This document shows positions 8,531 to 18,324 of a stretch of 64,000 nucleotides of DNA, in pieces. The stretch comes from Dokdonia sp. Hel_I_53. GTDB lineage: Bacteria > Bacteroidota > Bacteroidia > Flavobacteriales > Flavobacteriaceae. The notes below the pieces were generated by a model, which was not told the DNA's origin, ran no database searches, and was given only the letters and a program-made list of their open reading frames with translations. Where the stretch lies: the NCBI RefSeq assembly GCF_007827465.1, contig NZ_VISL01000001.1, positions 2,809,001-2,873,000 of the forward strand, given 5' to 3'. Both the position numbers and the translations under genes were made by a program. Each line of letters opens with the position of its first letter. Position 1 is the stretch's first letter.

Positions 8531-11500
8531 GGGACTTCATTTTGGAAATTTGGATGTCCTAAATTATCAAATGGTGTCCCATTATGAGTAAAAGGAGGAG
8601 CACCTTCGGAACCAGGTTTTTGATGAATGGAGTAGTAGCTTCCTACAGTTTCCATTATTTGATCTGATTTAGACGACATTCTTCGTAACAGTGGCAAGCT
8701 CGTTCTGGTCCATTCTCTCTTTCCTGTCAAATCACTAACATAGAACCAAGAAGCCACCATTCTACTGTTTGAGTTGATTTCTGATAAAATACTATTAGTT
8801 AAAGGATTATAATCAGAACTGAAATCAATTAATTTATCGCTATCTAACTTAATCACGAGAGAATCCTTTAAAGTTGTATAGTTATTAATATTAATTCTCT
8901 CAAAAAGATTAAGTGATATGTTCTTCTTTCTGGCTAGTGCCTTACTTAAAATAACTTTCCAAGCTTTAACTCTGGCTAAAGTTAAAGATGCAAGATTAAT
9001 ACATAATTCATTTTCTGAATTACACGCGCCACCAGCTTGACCTTGAATGTCTGTTAAGAATAATGTTTGCTCTTCAACTTCATAAGTGAGTAATTCATCA
9101 ACAATCTCCTCTAAATTAGGTACCAAACATAGTCTGTGTACTGCATTACTTTTGTTAGTATTTGAAACTAATGTATTTAGTTTTTCACATAATTGCGAGT
9201 TAAAGAGGTTTCCTGGGCGGTCTGGACAATATTCACATTTATTGTTTGGATCGTTTTCATCAATATTTTCTTCATATATATATAGTTGAGTAATGTTATC
9301 CCCTTGCATTTGAGAAATTACGTGTATAATCTGCTGCGATATTGACATAGACGTAATTATGTAATCAACGTCATTGATATTATCAAGGACGGTACCTACT
9401 TTACCGTTTTGAAAGGCAGATGAAGGGGAAGTCTTTATCTTAATTGTAGGTTGTTTAGCAATGTTCTGTGTGATTTTAGAGGTATTGTTCGTTAATGCCA
9501 TGGCTGCATCCTGAGAAAGGTTGGTTAGACCACTGGAAACTTTAGCAACCCATTCGACTTGATTTGCGGTTTTTGTAAGTGTAAAAACATCTGGTAAATT
9601 ATTAGCAGAGACATTTATAGCTAAGAGAGTTCCCGCGACTGCACTCTTAAACCTTGCACTAAGTTGAGCTGAAACCTTGAAATAATTCGTGAGTTTAGTC
9701 ATTTGCATTACATCAATCGATGCTCCCCCAGCGGCAGCTTTAAAATTGTCTAATTGATTTGCAATGAAACTACCTGATTGAGTTAAGTTTTGAAGTTTTA
9801 GTAGACCTTTTGATAGATTTACTTTGGATAAACTTGTAAAGCTTTTAACTCCTAAGTTGGTTACATTTGTGCCTGCCTCAACTAAGGTATACACTGTATA
9901 GAAGTCATTCCATGTTTTGTATAGTTCTGAATCTGGGTTGATTCTTTGTGCACTAATCTCAGAGGTTACATATGCATCTATTGTTCCAACAACTACACCT
10001 GCTGTTGTTATTGTAGCAGCAACAGCGGTGAGTGATGTTCCTCCAGAGAATGGTGCTGCAAGTACTCCAGTCACTATTAATGTTGCATTTCCAATTTGAC
10101 GTAACATTAATTCTTTAGCTTCTGCTTCAAGAGTACCTTGTAATGATAAGGCATATATAGCTGGAACTACATATTCTTTCCCAACTTCTAAATCAAATTT
10201 ATTGTCATTACCAGTAATTATAGTTACTGGTTCAAAGGGATTATAAGATTCATCATAATTAAAAATATCACCATAAACTGTAACATACCCACCTCCATAT
10301 GGACTATAATAATTATCTGTGCCTACAGAATCTGTATATTTATTTTTTAAAATAACCTTCCCATCAGCTACATCTACACTAGTATTTATGATGTTGTAAT
10401 CTAGTCCGTTAATAGTGTAAGATATCGCGGTGTTATCTGTGCCAATTAAGAACGGTTGTTCCCCCGGATAGTAGTTTTGAATGGTACCACTCAAATTAAT
10501 TTGTTTTTGATTTTTCTGTAAATCAAAACCACTGTTCTTATTTGCATCCCACGCCCATTTGCCTAATTTCAGAAAAAGAGAAGTTATTTCACTAAAATCT
10601 ACATCGTTATTAAGGACGTCATTGGGATTTGCTTCATTAAACAATTGTTGAATCCAATTATAGTTGTCATTTTTGATGTGGGTTAAAAGAGTTACTCTAT
10701 CGGAAATAGGAGTGGATAGAATTAAATTATCTAAGTAAAAGACATCATCTATAAAAAGATCTTTTTCAAATTGCCAAACTTCATCATCGCCAGTCATTAA
10801 TTTGTCTAAAATAGCCAAACGAGTAGATATTGATATCAAAGGAAATACGCAAGCAGAATAGTTTGCTCTTAAAATATCACGCACTTCTGCAGGAGTCTGT
10901 ACACTCAAATTAATATTTTCAATAATTTGAGTTTTCTCATACACTACGTTACTATTTTCAGGTAGAGAGCAATCTAATGGTATTGAATTCCAGTCTTTTG
11001 TTGCTTCTTCAGAGCCGCCACAGTTTACAGCTTCAGCTTTACTAGTATTACTCGCGATTAGATTATTAATCGCTTCTTCTTTATCAAATTCGGAAGCCCC
11101 ACTTGTCAAATACTGAAAAGTTTGACTAGCCTCACCATATGTTAAAGTTATATAAGCTTTCCTTCCGCAGTCTGATGATAAATTATATAAGAGATTAATC
11201 TTGCTGTTACTTGATAGAGTTGTTTTAGTTTCTACCACGTAAATGTCATTATCATCATTGACATTGGTATACTTATTTTTAGTGAAATTCCAAGTGTATT
11301 TTTTTTCACTGTCAAGTCCTCTATTTGCTATAAATCCAGGTAAGGTCCCTGATATGATATCAATTCCCGAGGTTAAATTTTGATGATATAATGTTTTTGA
11401 ATCTTGAATGAATACAAATTTGAAATCTGGAGTTATTGCATACTTTCCTGCGAACTCCCCATCCTCATCATCTTGAAACAAATAAAAATTAAATCCTGGA

Positions 11501-14217
11501 TTATGCATTTGCGCCCAGTCAGTATGAACGAGACGTGTACCATCAGCATAGTCCATCACCCAATCCGTTTGCTTTTCGAGTGCAGGGTCAAACTGCGTAA
11601 ACGGATGCTCTAGTCCGAAAATACCGTGACCTAGCTCGTGCGCCATGAGTTTTACACGGTTACTAATCCCTTCTTCTGTAGGTATGTTATCTGGAGTATT
11701 AAATATAAATCCGTACTGCCTACGCAAAGGCATAAAACCGTCAATAGGGCGATTAGGTTGTATATCATTCCCAAAAACGAATAAGTAATACGTATTTACA
11801 TCGTAGCTATGGGAGGCTTTAAATTCACTAATGATTTGGTTTTGCTCAGCGGTGTATGTACTTAACATACCGCTCTCTCCAACTTCCAATGTAGTATCAC
11901 CTCCGTATTTTTCTGGTGTTATATTAAAATTAATAACAGGAGCATACGTAAAGTTAATTGCTGCCTTCCCGTAAATATTGGTAAGTCCTTGCTCATAGTT
12001 TGCCGGTAATTGTGCCTCATTAACTCTCACTACGGTAATATTTGCTTCACGCTCGGCAAGATGCCATAGCCTAAAGGTACCCGCCACCGTTTGTTGTGGA
12101 TTGGCTTGTGTAGTGTCTGCTTTTAAAGTCGCGTAAACGAGCTCATTTTCAAAGGTAAATAGCCCATTTGCTTCAAGATCTAATACATTTGATTGCCCTA
12201 TACGTGTGTGTTCTATAAGGCGCCCTGTCTCAGTTTTGAACAATAAACGATCATATAAACTATCATTATCTGTATTGACAGTAGCCCTAATTGTTTCAGA
12301 ATTATCTTTCTTAACCGCTTTATGTATAATGTCATAAGGAGCACCTGCTGCATCCTGAATACGATCATACACACTGCTCAAGGAACTGTACTGTCCTTCT
12401 GGAACTTTATCGTACCCATATTTATACTGTGGGTCTTCATTAAATAAAACTTTTATACCAGGAGCTGAGAGTTGTGTAATCGTTCCATTAAGGTCAAAAC
12501 CAGGGGTGTTTTGTGTGTCTAACGCTCCGCCTTCTGCCTCTGTGCCGCCATAGGTAACATTTCCATCCTCGTCAACAATAAATATGTCATTAGGTCCACC
12601 TGGGTTATTATCTACAATCTGTACGTCATCTCCTCCAGGATAGGTAATACTTACATTGGTATTAGGATCTGTAATAGTGATTGTACCATCATTATTTACT
12701 TCAATGTACGCTTCGTAGTTATCTGAAGGTATATCAAACTCGACGGTAATATTATCTAAATCATTATCGCCTTCAAAAACTTCAAAAACATCATCTATAA
12801 ATTGGACATTACCCCAATCTGCATCATAAGTCGTTTCTACATTACCAGATAGGAGTTGCATATCTGTATTGATCTGTATGCCCTCAAAAGCAACTGAAAT
12901 TTTTGTGTCTCCTAGCCACGGTACTACAACATACCCACCTCCGCTAAAGGGAGCCGTAGCGTTATCTACTTGAAGCACGGTAACCGGGAAGTCACCTGCT
13001 GTAAATTGATCATTTATAAACAATTCAGGTAATACCTCTTGATTCTCCAGCTGGATAGGATCTGGCTCGATCGCACATCCTTGATAGGCAGACGCGGCCT
13101 CAGATAAGGTGGTTAACTCATATACAAGTGTCTCTCCATAGCTGCCAAATGTACAGTTGCCTCTAACTTTGAACTCATAGGTGGTTTCAGCTTTGAGATC
13201 ATTTACGGTCGCATACTCACGTGGCGTAGTGACATCATACCAGTCTGAACTTGCGTTTTTCTCTCGATACTGTAGGGTATAATCAAGATGATCAAAATTA
13301 CCTTGCCAAGCGATTTTTGCACTGCGATTTGTTAATTCTTCTACCTCTGGAAACAGGGGCGCATCGCATTGCGTTTGATAGTCAAAGTAATAGATCTCAC
13401 TAAAACCATTGTTAGTAAAAAGTCCTATTTCTTCTATGCCTACCGTAGCAAAGGCACGCACACGCCATCCATAGCGCTTGCCAGGGATGAGTGATGGCTG
13501 TAAACCATCATAGATAAAGGTAGTTTGCTGGGTGGTGGTCTGAAAAATAGGTGGTGAGGATAAAAATGCCGCTTGTGGATCAATGTTGAGATCCCAAATT
13601 TCAGAAATGATAAGCTCATATTGTACATTAGACACATTGATATGTCTGGGCGTCCATTGAAACACTATATTAAGCGGATTCATCTCTTGAATGCCAGCTG
13701 CATTTAAAGGAAGATTAAGCAGTGGCGGATCATTATCAAAGAGCACAAAATTAGTACAGGTCTTTGAAGAAACTTTGTTTCCTGTAAATAGGTCATAGAC
13801 TTCAAAACAAATACTATATGGGCCTTCAGGTAGCGCGCTTCCATATACAGATGGAGAAATTCCTTGTAAATTCTGAAAACTAAAGTAGGGGGCTAGCTCT
13901 CGAGTGCCAAGCGTTGTAGTAACACCACCTTCTAAAAAAATAGGATTTGCACCTACCACAACATCATTGCTTTGCGCATTGATGCCTTGCCCAGAGATAA
14001 AAATTTTAAGTCGTACCTCTCGATTGAGCTCTGTAAGATCGTTTAAGATAAATTGTACACGTACCTTATCATTAATAGATGCTTCATTTGCATAATCAGA
14101 TAACAGTACAGGTCTGGGCGGGATAGTTTGCGGGATCACCTGCACAGGAAATTGTTGCGCTAGTAAAAGTTGCGCTGTAAAAAGCAAGAAGAAGAGATGT
14201 AGTAATTGTTGCTTCAT
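8158..14217 (-). CDS. Polymorphic toxin: FN3 and zincin domains with C-terminal WHH (HNH/EndoVII) nuclease
   Basis: 2019 residues with a signal peptide (MKQQLLHLFFLLFTAQLLLA). About residues 20-290 form a beta-rich N-terminal region, followed by an FN3 domain near 285-370 (ATVNDLKAETTYEFKVRG). About 400-780 is a repetitive acidic beta region. A zincin centre HELGHGIFGLEH lies at about 860-871, with a Met-turn-like VMDYADG about 17 residues later. A hydrophobic Ala/Thr/Gly-rich pretoxin-like segment precedes 'GTIDAYV' near 1400. The last about 120 residues contain WHHHEDGKTLIPVPIETHN and a final HTGG, matching the WHH group of HNH/EndoVII nucleases. This is the classic order of a polymorphic toxin: export signal, display and processing domains, variable C-terminal toxin. 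The gene ends 3 bases before the immunity candidate and starts 9 bases after the barrel gene. Confidence 0.85.
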   Translation of the reverse strand: MKQQLLHLFFLLFTAQLLLAQQFPVQVIPQTIPPRPVLLSDYANEASINDKVRVQFILNDLTELNREVRLKIFISGQGINAQSNDVVVGANPIFLEGGVTTTLGTRELAPYFSFQNLQGISPSVYGSALPEGPYSICFEVYDLFTGNKVSSKTCTNFVLFDNDPPLLNLPLNAAGIQEMNPLNIVFQWTPRHINVSNVQYELIISEIWDLNIDPQAAFLSSPPIFQTTTQQTTFIYDGLQPSLIPGKRYGWRVRAFATVGIEEIGLFTNNGFSEIYYFDYQTQCDAPLFPEVEELTNRSAKIAWQGNFDHLDYTLQYREKNASSDWYDVTTPREYATVNDLKAETTYEFKVRGNCTFGSYGETLVYELTTLSEAASAYQGCAIEPDPIQLENQEVLPELFINDQFTAGDFPVTVLQVDNATAPFSGGGYVVVPWLGDTKISVAFEGIQINTDMQLLSGNVETTYDADWGNVQFIDDVFEVFEGDNDLDNITVEFDIPSDNYEAYIEVNNDGTITITDPNTNVSITYPGGDDVQIVDNNPGGPNDIFIVDEDGNVTYGGTEAEGGALDTQNTPGFDLNGTITQLSAPGIKVLFNEDPQYKYGYDKVPEGQYSSLSSVYDRIQDAAGAPYDIIHKAVKKDNSETIRATVNTDNDSLYDRLLFKTETGRLIEHTRIGQSNVLDLEANGLFTFENELVYATLKADTTQANPQQTVAGTFRLWHLAEREANITVVRVNEAQLPANYEQGLTNIYGKAAINFTYAPVINFNITPEKYGGDTTLEVGESGMLSTYTAEQNQIISEFKASHSYDVNTYYLFVFGNDIQPNRPIDGFMPLRRQYGFIFNTPDNIPTEEGISNRVKLMAHELGHGIFGLEHPFTQFDPALEKQTDWVMDYADGTRLVHTDWAQMHNPGFNFYLFQDDEDGEFAGKYAITPDFKFVFIQDSKTLYHQNLTSGIDIISGTLPGFIANRGLDSEKKYTWNFTKNKYTNVNDDNDIYVVETKTTLSSNSKINLLYNLSSDCGRKAYITLTYGEASQTFQYLTSGASEFDKEEAINNLIASNTSKAEAVNCGGSEEATKDWNSIPLDCSLPENSNVVYEKTQIIENINLSVQTPAEVRDILRANYSACVFPLISISTRLAILDKLMTGDDEVWQFEKDLFIDDVFYLDNLILSTPISDRVTLLTHIKNDNYNWIQQLFNEANPNDVLNNDVDFSEITSLFLKLGKWAWDANKNSGFDLQKNQKQINLSGTIQNYYPGEQPFLIGTDNTAISYTINGLDYNIINTSVDVADGKVILKNKYTDSVGTDNYYSPYGGGYVTVYGDIFNYDESYNPFEPVTIITGNDNKFDLEVGKEYVVPAIYALSLQGTLEAEAKELMLRQIGNATLIVTGVLAAPFSGGTSLTAVAATITTAGVVVGTIDAYVTSEISAQRINPDSELYKTWNDFYTVYTLVEAGTNVTNLGVKSFTSLSKVNLSKGLLKLQNLTQSGSFIANQLDNFKAAAGGASIDVMQMTKLTNYFKVSAQLSARFKSAVAGTLLAINVSANNLPDVFTLTKTANQVEWVAKVSSGLTNLSQDAAMALTNNTSKITQNIAKQPTIKIKTSPSSAFQNGKVGTVLDNINDVDYIITSMSISQQIIHVISQMQGDNITQLYIYEENIDENDPNNKCEYCPDRPGNLFNSQLCEKLNTLVSNTNKSNAVHRLCLVPNLEEIVDELLTYEVEEQTLFLTDIQGQAGGACNSENELCINLASLTLARVKAWKVILSKALARKKNISLNLFERININNYTTLKDSLVIKLDSDKLIDFSSDYNPLTNSILSEINSNSRMVASWFYVSDLTGKREWTRTSLPLLRRMSSKSDQIMETVGSYYSIHQKPGSEGAPPFTHNGTPFDNLGHPNFQNEVPIMANGYGKIRYRPDELSGQSPLTGFGTDMTAANNWAFLQYNQNGQENFRKISGQCAIKDATSIYADSEGWVLCVWHHHEDGKTLIPVPIETHNRACENGSSHTGGATIIKSYTPIIGFFPSNN

Positions 14218-14226
14218 AGTGACACG

Positions 14227-16719
14227 TTAGTTTTGTGAGAGATATTTCAAGGTGTACGCCTCTTCATTTGCAAATGAATTTGCTAGATTTTGATAATATA
14301 ATATGAGATCTACCGTAAGTAATTTACTTATGGAAGTTGGATTTTGTGCAATGTTACTGTAGGCATCATAAACCTTTTTTATCTGTTCTTTCTTAAACTG
14401 CTGTAGCTGTGGTTCTTTTTTGAGATCCTTAGGCGTTCGTATTTGGCTTGTGTGCTCTAGCATATAGCGGTGATTTATAAAGCCTTTGCGGTGCATTAAA
14501 TATCTCTTATATAGATTGGTATAAGCTTTGTAATTTACAGTATTTTTATTTTCAATAGTCGATGGCTCTATACCTTTATATTCAGAACTCATAATAGTCC
14601 CGAGTGCGGTGGTATATTTTTTCTCAATACCACTGTCAGATCTGGTGGCATCTCTAGTTAAATCCTTTATCGCTATAAGTAAGGCTTGATCGTACGCTTT
14701 CGCGAAAGCGTTATACGCCTCAACCTCCTCTAAGTAATCTAATGCAGCATCTTTAAGATCTTTATCATCTGCCGTTTTAAGGTCAAGCATTTTTAGTTGT
14801 GCGCTATTCACCTTACCCAAGGCACTTGAAGGTGCTATGTTGAAATAGGCGTCATCTTTAAGCGCAATAAATTGCTTATCTAAAGAAATAGCATCCCCTT
14901 CATAGATCGTTCCGTTTGCTCTAAACTGTATGATAGTATAATCAGCCAATGTCTTATTACGGGAGGGTGCGCCGGTATTGTTTTGCTTTTTTCCACCTGT
15001 GGAGAAGGAGTAGTTATACCCTATGGTTGCAGTAAAATCATTTGCAATAGGGTCACTAGTAGCGATCGCGTTATTTCTAAAAAGAGAGAGAAGACTGAGA
15101 TTAAACTGATGCTTCTCAAACAGCTGATAGCCTGCATTAAGTCTAACGTTAAAGATTGTATTTTGTAATGCTCCATTTGCACTGCTTTGATTGTAAGAAG
15201 CCGCAAAAGAAGAGCGGAGCTTTTTGTCAAAAAACAACTTGGATATTGCTAATGTGGGGCCAATTACTGTATTATCTGTATCTAGCGTTTTATTAAAAGA
15301 GGCATTAATTCCCGCAGTGATACTTAAGTCTATGGGTACAAAACTAAGGGAATAGTTACCACCCGTATTGTAAAATGTAGTAGCGCCTATAGTACTTTGA
15401 TTGCCAGAAAGAAATTGTTCTTGTAGATCTTCTGTGTCTTGTAACGATAGATTTATGCTTGCGTTTTGTACTCGTGTTTTTGTTTTTGATATGGCGTACG
15501 TCATATTTAAAGTCGCACTGCGAGACAACTGTCTAAAATTTAAGGTATCTATATTATCAAAAGGAGTTACGGCGTTTATGTAGTCAAACTGGTCTCTAAT
15601 GTTAGTAACACTTTGAAAGTTAGAGTAGGAGCTATTGATATTTAATTTATCAGATGCTTTTACACTTACATTTACAGCTGCGACCACGCGCTGTAATTCT
15701 GAGGTTTTTGATTTATCTAAATTGTCTCTTTGTAAACCAGCATTAACGGCCACGTTTACAGCATTATTAAAAATAGATTGTGACGCATTTACTGCGATAT
15801 TTTCTAAATCATTGTTGAAAAAATAAGCCCCTAGCGTTTTATAGTTTGGGTCTATACGTTCATAAGTAGCGCCCACACTTCCGTTACCAATACTTGTAGC
15901 TACTTGCACATTAAAAGCGTTGTAGTATTGTGTCGTAGCATTTCCTTTAAAAAAGATATTTACAGGTCCGCTATTCTCAGGGGTTCCACTTGCTCTTGCG
16001 TCTGCTGTTAATCCAGAGGTGGCATACTCTGCAGTTAAGATCGTGTTTCCAAAAAGATTTACTTTTCCATCTATACTTACCACAAGATTTTCCTGTGGAT
16101 TTACGCCTGTTTCTACAGGAAATGGATTTTCTATAGAATTTTCATCATCTTTTGCAGCAAAGACAGTAAGACCTAAGGAATATTTCTCAAAACCGTATGC
16201 AGTTTTTAAACCATAGCCTATTCGTTTATAGGCAGGAATTGACTGTGGGTCTTCTAGGTCATATTCGTTAGGACGGATCAAACGTCCGTACATCGTACTA
16301 ATTTTTAAATTAGAAGTTGGAGTTGCGTCAAGACCAAGCCCACTAAATTGATGCCCGCTAAGTGTGTAAGGCGAAAATGTCATCGCAACATCACCTATAT
16401 GTGCAGTAATCCACTTGTAAGATGGATTTAAACTGAGTCTATTAAATTTAAATGGCTGACTATAATTGAATTCTTGATTAGAGTACGCAAACGATATCGG
16501 AACATTATAAATACCGCTTATATTTAGGTTGAGATTTCCATTAAGTACATATGTAAAAGGATCGCGTTCACTCTCACCATCATAAAATACAGAGTTTGCA
16601 GAGACACCACCTCCAAGCGTAAAGAGTCTAGCCTTCCCTATTTGAGTAAGATCTTGTGCAGATAAGTTATAAACTGTAACTATAAACACAGAGAGTAGGA
16701 GGAAATAAGCTTTTGTCAA
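14227..16719 (-). CDS. Outer-membrane beta-barrel-like protein with helical C-terminal tail
   Basis: 830 residues, signal peptide MTKAYFLLLSVFIVTVYNLSA. Residues about 30-570 show alternating hydrophobic and polar strands with aromatic ends (FNRLSLNPSYKW, FSLSFLSLFRNN-like segments), as expected of an outer-membrane barrel. From about 580 the protein changes to a charged helical region rich in Lys, Asp and Tyr (YLEEVEAYNAFAKAYDQ, YKRYLMHRKGF) that would face the periplasm or the outside. It is the first gene of the operon, behind a strong consensus promoter, 9 bases ahead of the toxin gene. A role as dedicated exporter or anchor for the toxin is inference. The barrel is judged by eye; no family was recognised. 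Confidence 0.75.
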   Translation of the reverse strand: MTKAYFLLLSVFIVTVYNLSAQDLTQIGKARLFTLGGGVSANSVFYDGESERDPFTYVLNGNLNLNISGIYNVPISFAYSNQEFNYSQPFKFNRLSLNPSYKWITAHIGDVAMTFSPYTLSGHQFSGLGLDATPTSNLKISTMYGRLIRPNEYDLEDPQSIPAYKRIGYGLKTAYGFEKYSLGLTVFAAKDDENSIENPFPVETGVNPQENLVVSIDGKVNLFGNTILTAEYATSGLTADARASGTPENSGPVNIFFKGNATTQYYNAFNVQVATSIGNGSVGATYERIDPNYKTLGAYFFNNDLENIAVNASQSIFNNAVNVAVNAGLQRDNLDKSKTSELQRVVAAVNVSVKASDKLNINSSYSNFQSVTNIRDQFDYINAVTPFDNIDTLNFRQLSRSATLNMTYAISKTKTRVQNASINLSLQDTEDLQEQFLSGNQSTIGATTFYNTGGNYSLSFVPIDLSITAGINASFNKTLDTDNTVIGPTLAISKLFFDKKLRSSFAASYNQSSANGALQNTIFNVRLNAGYQLFEKHQFNLSLLSLFRNNAIATSDPIANDFTATIGYNYSFSTGGKKQNNTGAPSRNKTLADYTIIQFRANGTIYEGDAISLDKQFIALKDDAYFNIAPSSALGKVNSAQLKMLDLKTADDKDLKDAALDYLEEVEAYNAFAKAYDQALLIAIKDLTRDATRSDSGIEKKYTTALGTIMSSEYKGIEPSTIENKNTVNYKAYTNLYKRYLMHRKGFINHRYMLEHTSQIRTPKDLKKEPQLQQFKKEQIKKVYDAYSNIAQNPTSISKLLTVDLILYYQNLANSFANEEAYTLKYLSQN
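14694..14711. repeat. Palindromic repeat, copy 2 (in coding sequence)
   Basis: Core at 14695-14710 inside the barrel gene, translated as AFAKA in its helical tail. Confidence 0.95.
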
Positions 16720-16745
16720 AGTATAGGGATCTCTAAATTAAGCGC

Positions 16746-16775
16746 CAAAAGTATTGTTAAAAAATGTTAAAACAA
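16746..16775 (-). promoter_or_regulatory. Promoter of the toxin operon
   Basis: On the minus strand TTG (16775-16773), exactly 19 bases, then TACTTTTG (16753-16746). This is a full match to the Bacteroidota primary sigma consensus TTG-N19-TAnnTTTG. It would start transcription near 16739 and leave a leader of about 20 bases before the ATG at 16719. No second promoter is needed, because all downstream genes are 3-10 bases apart or overlap. Confidence 0.8.
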
Positions 16776-17207
16776 AAATTTATTTTATTTATTTACAAGT
16801 ACATATAAACAAATTTTAGCAATCTCATCTAAGTTTAATGTGTACAAACAGTTTATGCAGTATGAAATACTCTTCTCTTGAATGATAAGATTGATTTTTG
16901 GTATAATTATCCTTCAAAAATTATTGCTATATTTTATTTATGACGTTAATAGATTTGCTATCTATAGATGTCCAATGTTTTACGCAGTAGTTAGTTTGAT
17001 ATCAAATTATCAGGAAGTTTTATTAGATATGAATAAGTCTTTAAGATAATGGTAACATAGTATTACAATTTTATAGGGAGCATAATAGCGTGTTGTTTAA
17101 GTACTTTGTAAAAGCAACATCATATAACTTGATGAAGCTTATTATAGAGCCTTCTATTTCTGTTAGGGAATAGAAAATTTTAATAACTAATAACCAATAT
17201 AACTATT
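16776..17207. other. Intergenic region between divergent units
   Basis: About 430 AT-rich bases between the toxin-operon promoter and the VOC gene. I see no ORF with coding character, no tRNA and no clear terminator. The promoter of 17208 should lie here, but I found no full consensus; a TACTTTG at 17101-17107 is one base short of the -7 element. Confidence 0.5.
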
Positions 17208-17606
17208 ATGAAAATTCAAGCATATTTAGCTTTTTCGGGGGCATGTGAACAAGCATTTAATTTCTACAAAAACCTTTTTGGAGGTTCTTTACAAAATAAA
17301 GAGACTTGGGAAGGAAAGGGACAAGACATTCCAGAGCACTACAGAGATAAGATTCAGCATATTGAATTAAAAGGATCAGGTGTTCACTTTATGGGCTATG
17401 ATGCCTCACCAGATACTCCTATCAATAATGGAAGTAATATTTGCATGAGTATAGATCTTGATTCTAAAGAGAAGGCAGATGAAATTTTTAATGCTTTATC
17501 TAAATCTGGAACGGTGCATTCACCTATGCAAGGCTCAAGTTGGGGAGAATATTATGGAAGATGTTCAGATCAATTTGACGTCATGTGGATGATTAACGCA
17601 AAATAA
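17208..17606 (+). CDS. VOC-family (PhnB/glyoxalase-like) protein
   Basis: 132 residues. The N-terminus MKIQAYLAFSGACEQAFNFYKNLFGG is the typical start of the PhnB-like group in the vicinal oxygen chelate superfamily. A second beta-alpha-beta half follows (ICMSIDLDSKEKADEIFNAL) and the end reads SWGEYYGRCSDQFDVMWMI, as in 3-demethylubiquinone-9 methyltransferase-like/PhnB proteins. These are cytoplasmic dimers with a metal site; many have no defined substrate. It is followed after 43 bases by a DUF2383 gene, which may share its transcript. Substrate unknown. Confidence 0.88.
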   Translation: MKIQAYLAFSGACEQAFNFYKNLFGGSLQNKETWEGKGQDIPEHYRDKIQHIELKGSGVHFMGYDASPDTPINNGSNICMSIDLDSKEKADEIFNALSKSGTVHSPMQGSSWGEYYGRCSDQFDVMWMINAK

Positions 17607-17649
17607 TATTACAAAATCATTTTTAGATTAATTAAATAATAAAAATAGT

Positions 17650-18126
17650 ATGGAAAAGACAGTAGTAGAAATAGCACAAGAAGATGAACATAAAAAGTTA
17701 GTAGATAATCTTCAAAATCTGATTGAAAAAAATTACGACGCAGAGGAAGGTTACAAAAAAGCTATGGAGAAAGCAGATAATATGGAGTTGAAAAAATACT
17801 TGAATAATAGGGCGGTACTAAGAAATGGCTTTGCTCAAGAATTAAGCAATACCGTCTTAGGCTTAAATGAAACTCCTAAAACATCTGGGAGCACTACTGG
17901 AGTGTTGCATAGAACTTGGATGAATCTTGTGGATGCTTTTAGCTCAAACTCAGATGAAGGGATTCTTGAGGAGTGTATACGAGGGGAAAAAGCAAGTGTT
18001 GAAGAATACAAAGAATTTCTTGAAGATACCCGTTTACCAGAAAATATTACAGCTACAGTGACCAATCAAATGTTTAAGGTGGAAGAGACGCTTTCTGAAA
18101 TCAAATATCTTGAAGATATTGTATAG
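17650..18126 (+). CDS. DUF2383/PA2169-family four-helix-bundle protein
   Basis: 158 residues, almost wholly helical and charged, no signal peptide. The segments LVDNLQNLIEKNYDAEEGYKKAMEKA, LRNGFAQELSN, a central GVLHRTWMNL and ECIRGEKASVEEYKEFLED match the PA2169/DUF2383 family, a ferritin-like four-helix bundle often produced under stress. A paired arrangement of Glu and His on the helices fits a metal-binding or ferritin-like core, but this is not shown here. It is followed directly by an intrinsic terminator. Confidence 0.88.
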   Translation: MEKTVVEIAQEDEHKKLVDNLQNLIEKNYDAEEGYKKAMEKADNMELKKYLNNRAVLRNGFAQELSNTVLGLNETPKTSGSTTGVLHRTWMNLVDAFSSNSDEGILEECIRGEKASVEEYKEFLEDTRLPENITATVTNQMFKVEETLSEIKYLEDIV

Positions 18127-18144
18127 TGAACTATAATATTTCAT

Positions 18145-18175
18145 AAAAAACCTCCTTTTTAATGGAGGTTTTTTT
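18145..18175 (+). terminator. Intrinsic terminator after the DUF2383 gene
   Basis: Inverted repeat AAAAAACCTCC / GGAGGTTTTTT with an 8-base loop, ending in a T run; 18 bases after the stop at 18126. Confidence 0.85.
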
Positions 18176-18324
18176 ATGAAATAAAGGTCCATATTATAAT
18201 TGTTTCACCTTATCATTCTAACTTTTGTAAGAGATATGTATTCACTATGGCAAAATAATACGGAGTGAAAAATTTGTCTATATTTTAAAAATTTAGAATA
18301 TACAAAACTAACAACTCCGTAATC

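Noticed and set aside
1..16719. Type VI or type VII secretion genes around the toxin
   Set aside because: No Hcp, VgrG, PAAR, TssB/C, EssC or WXG features were seen in any of the six proteins.
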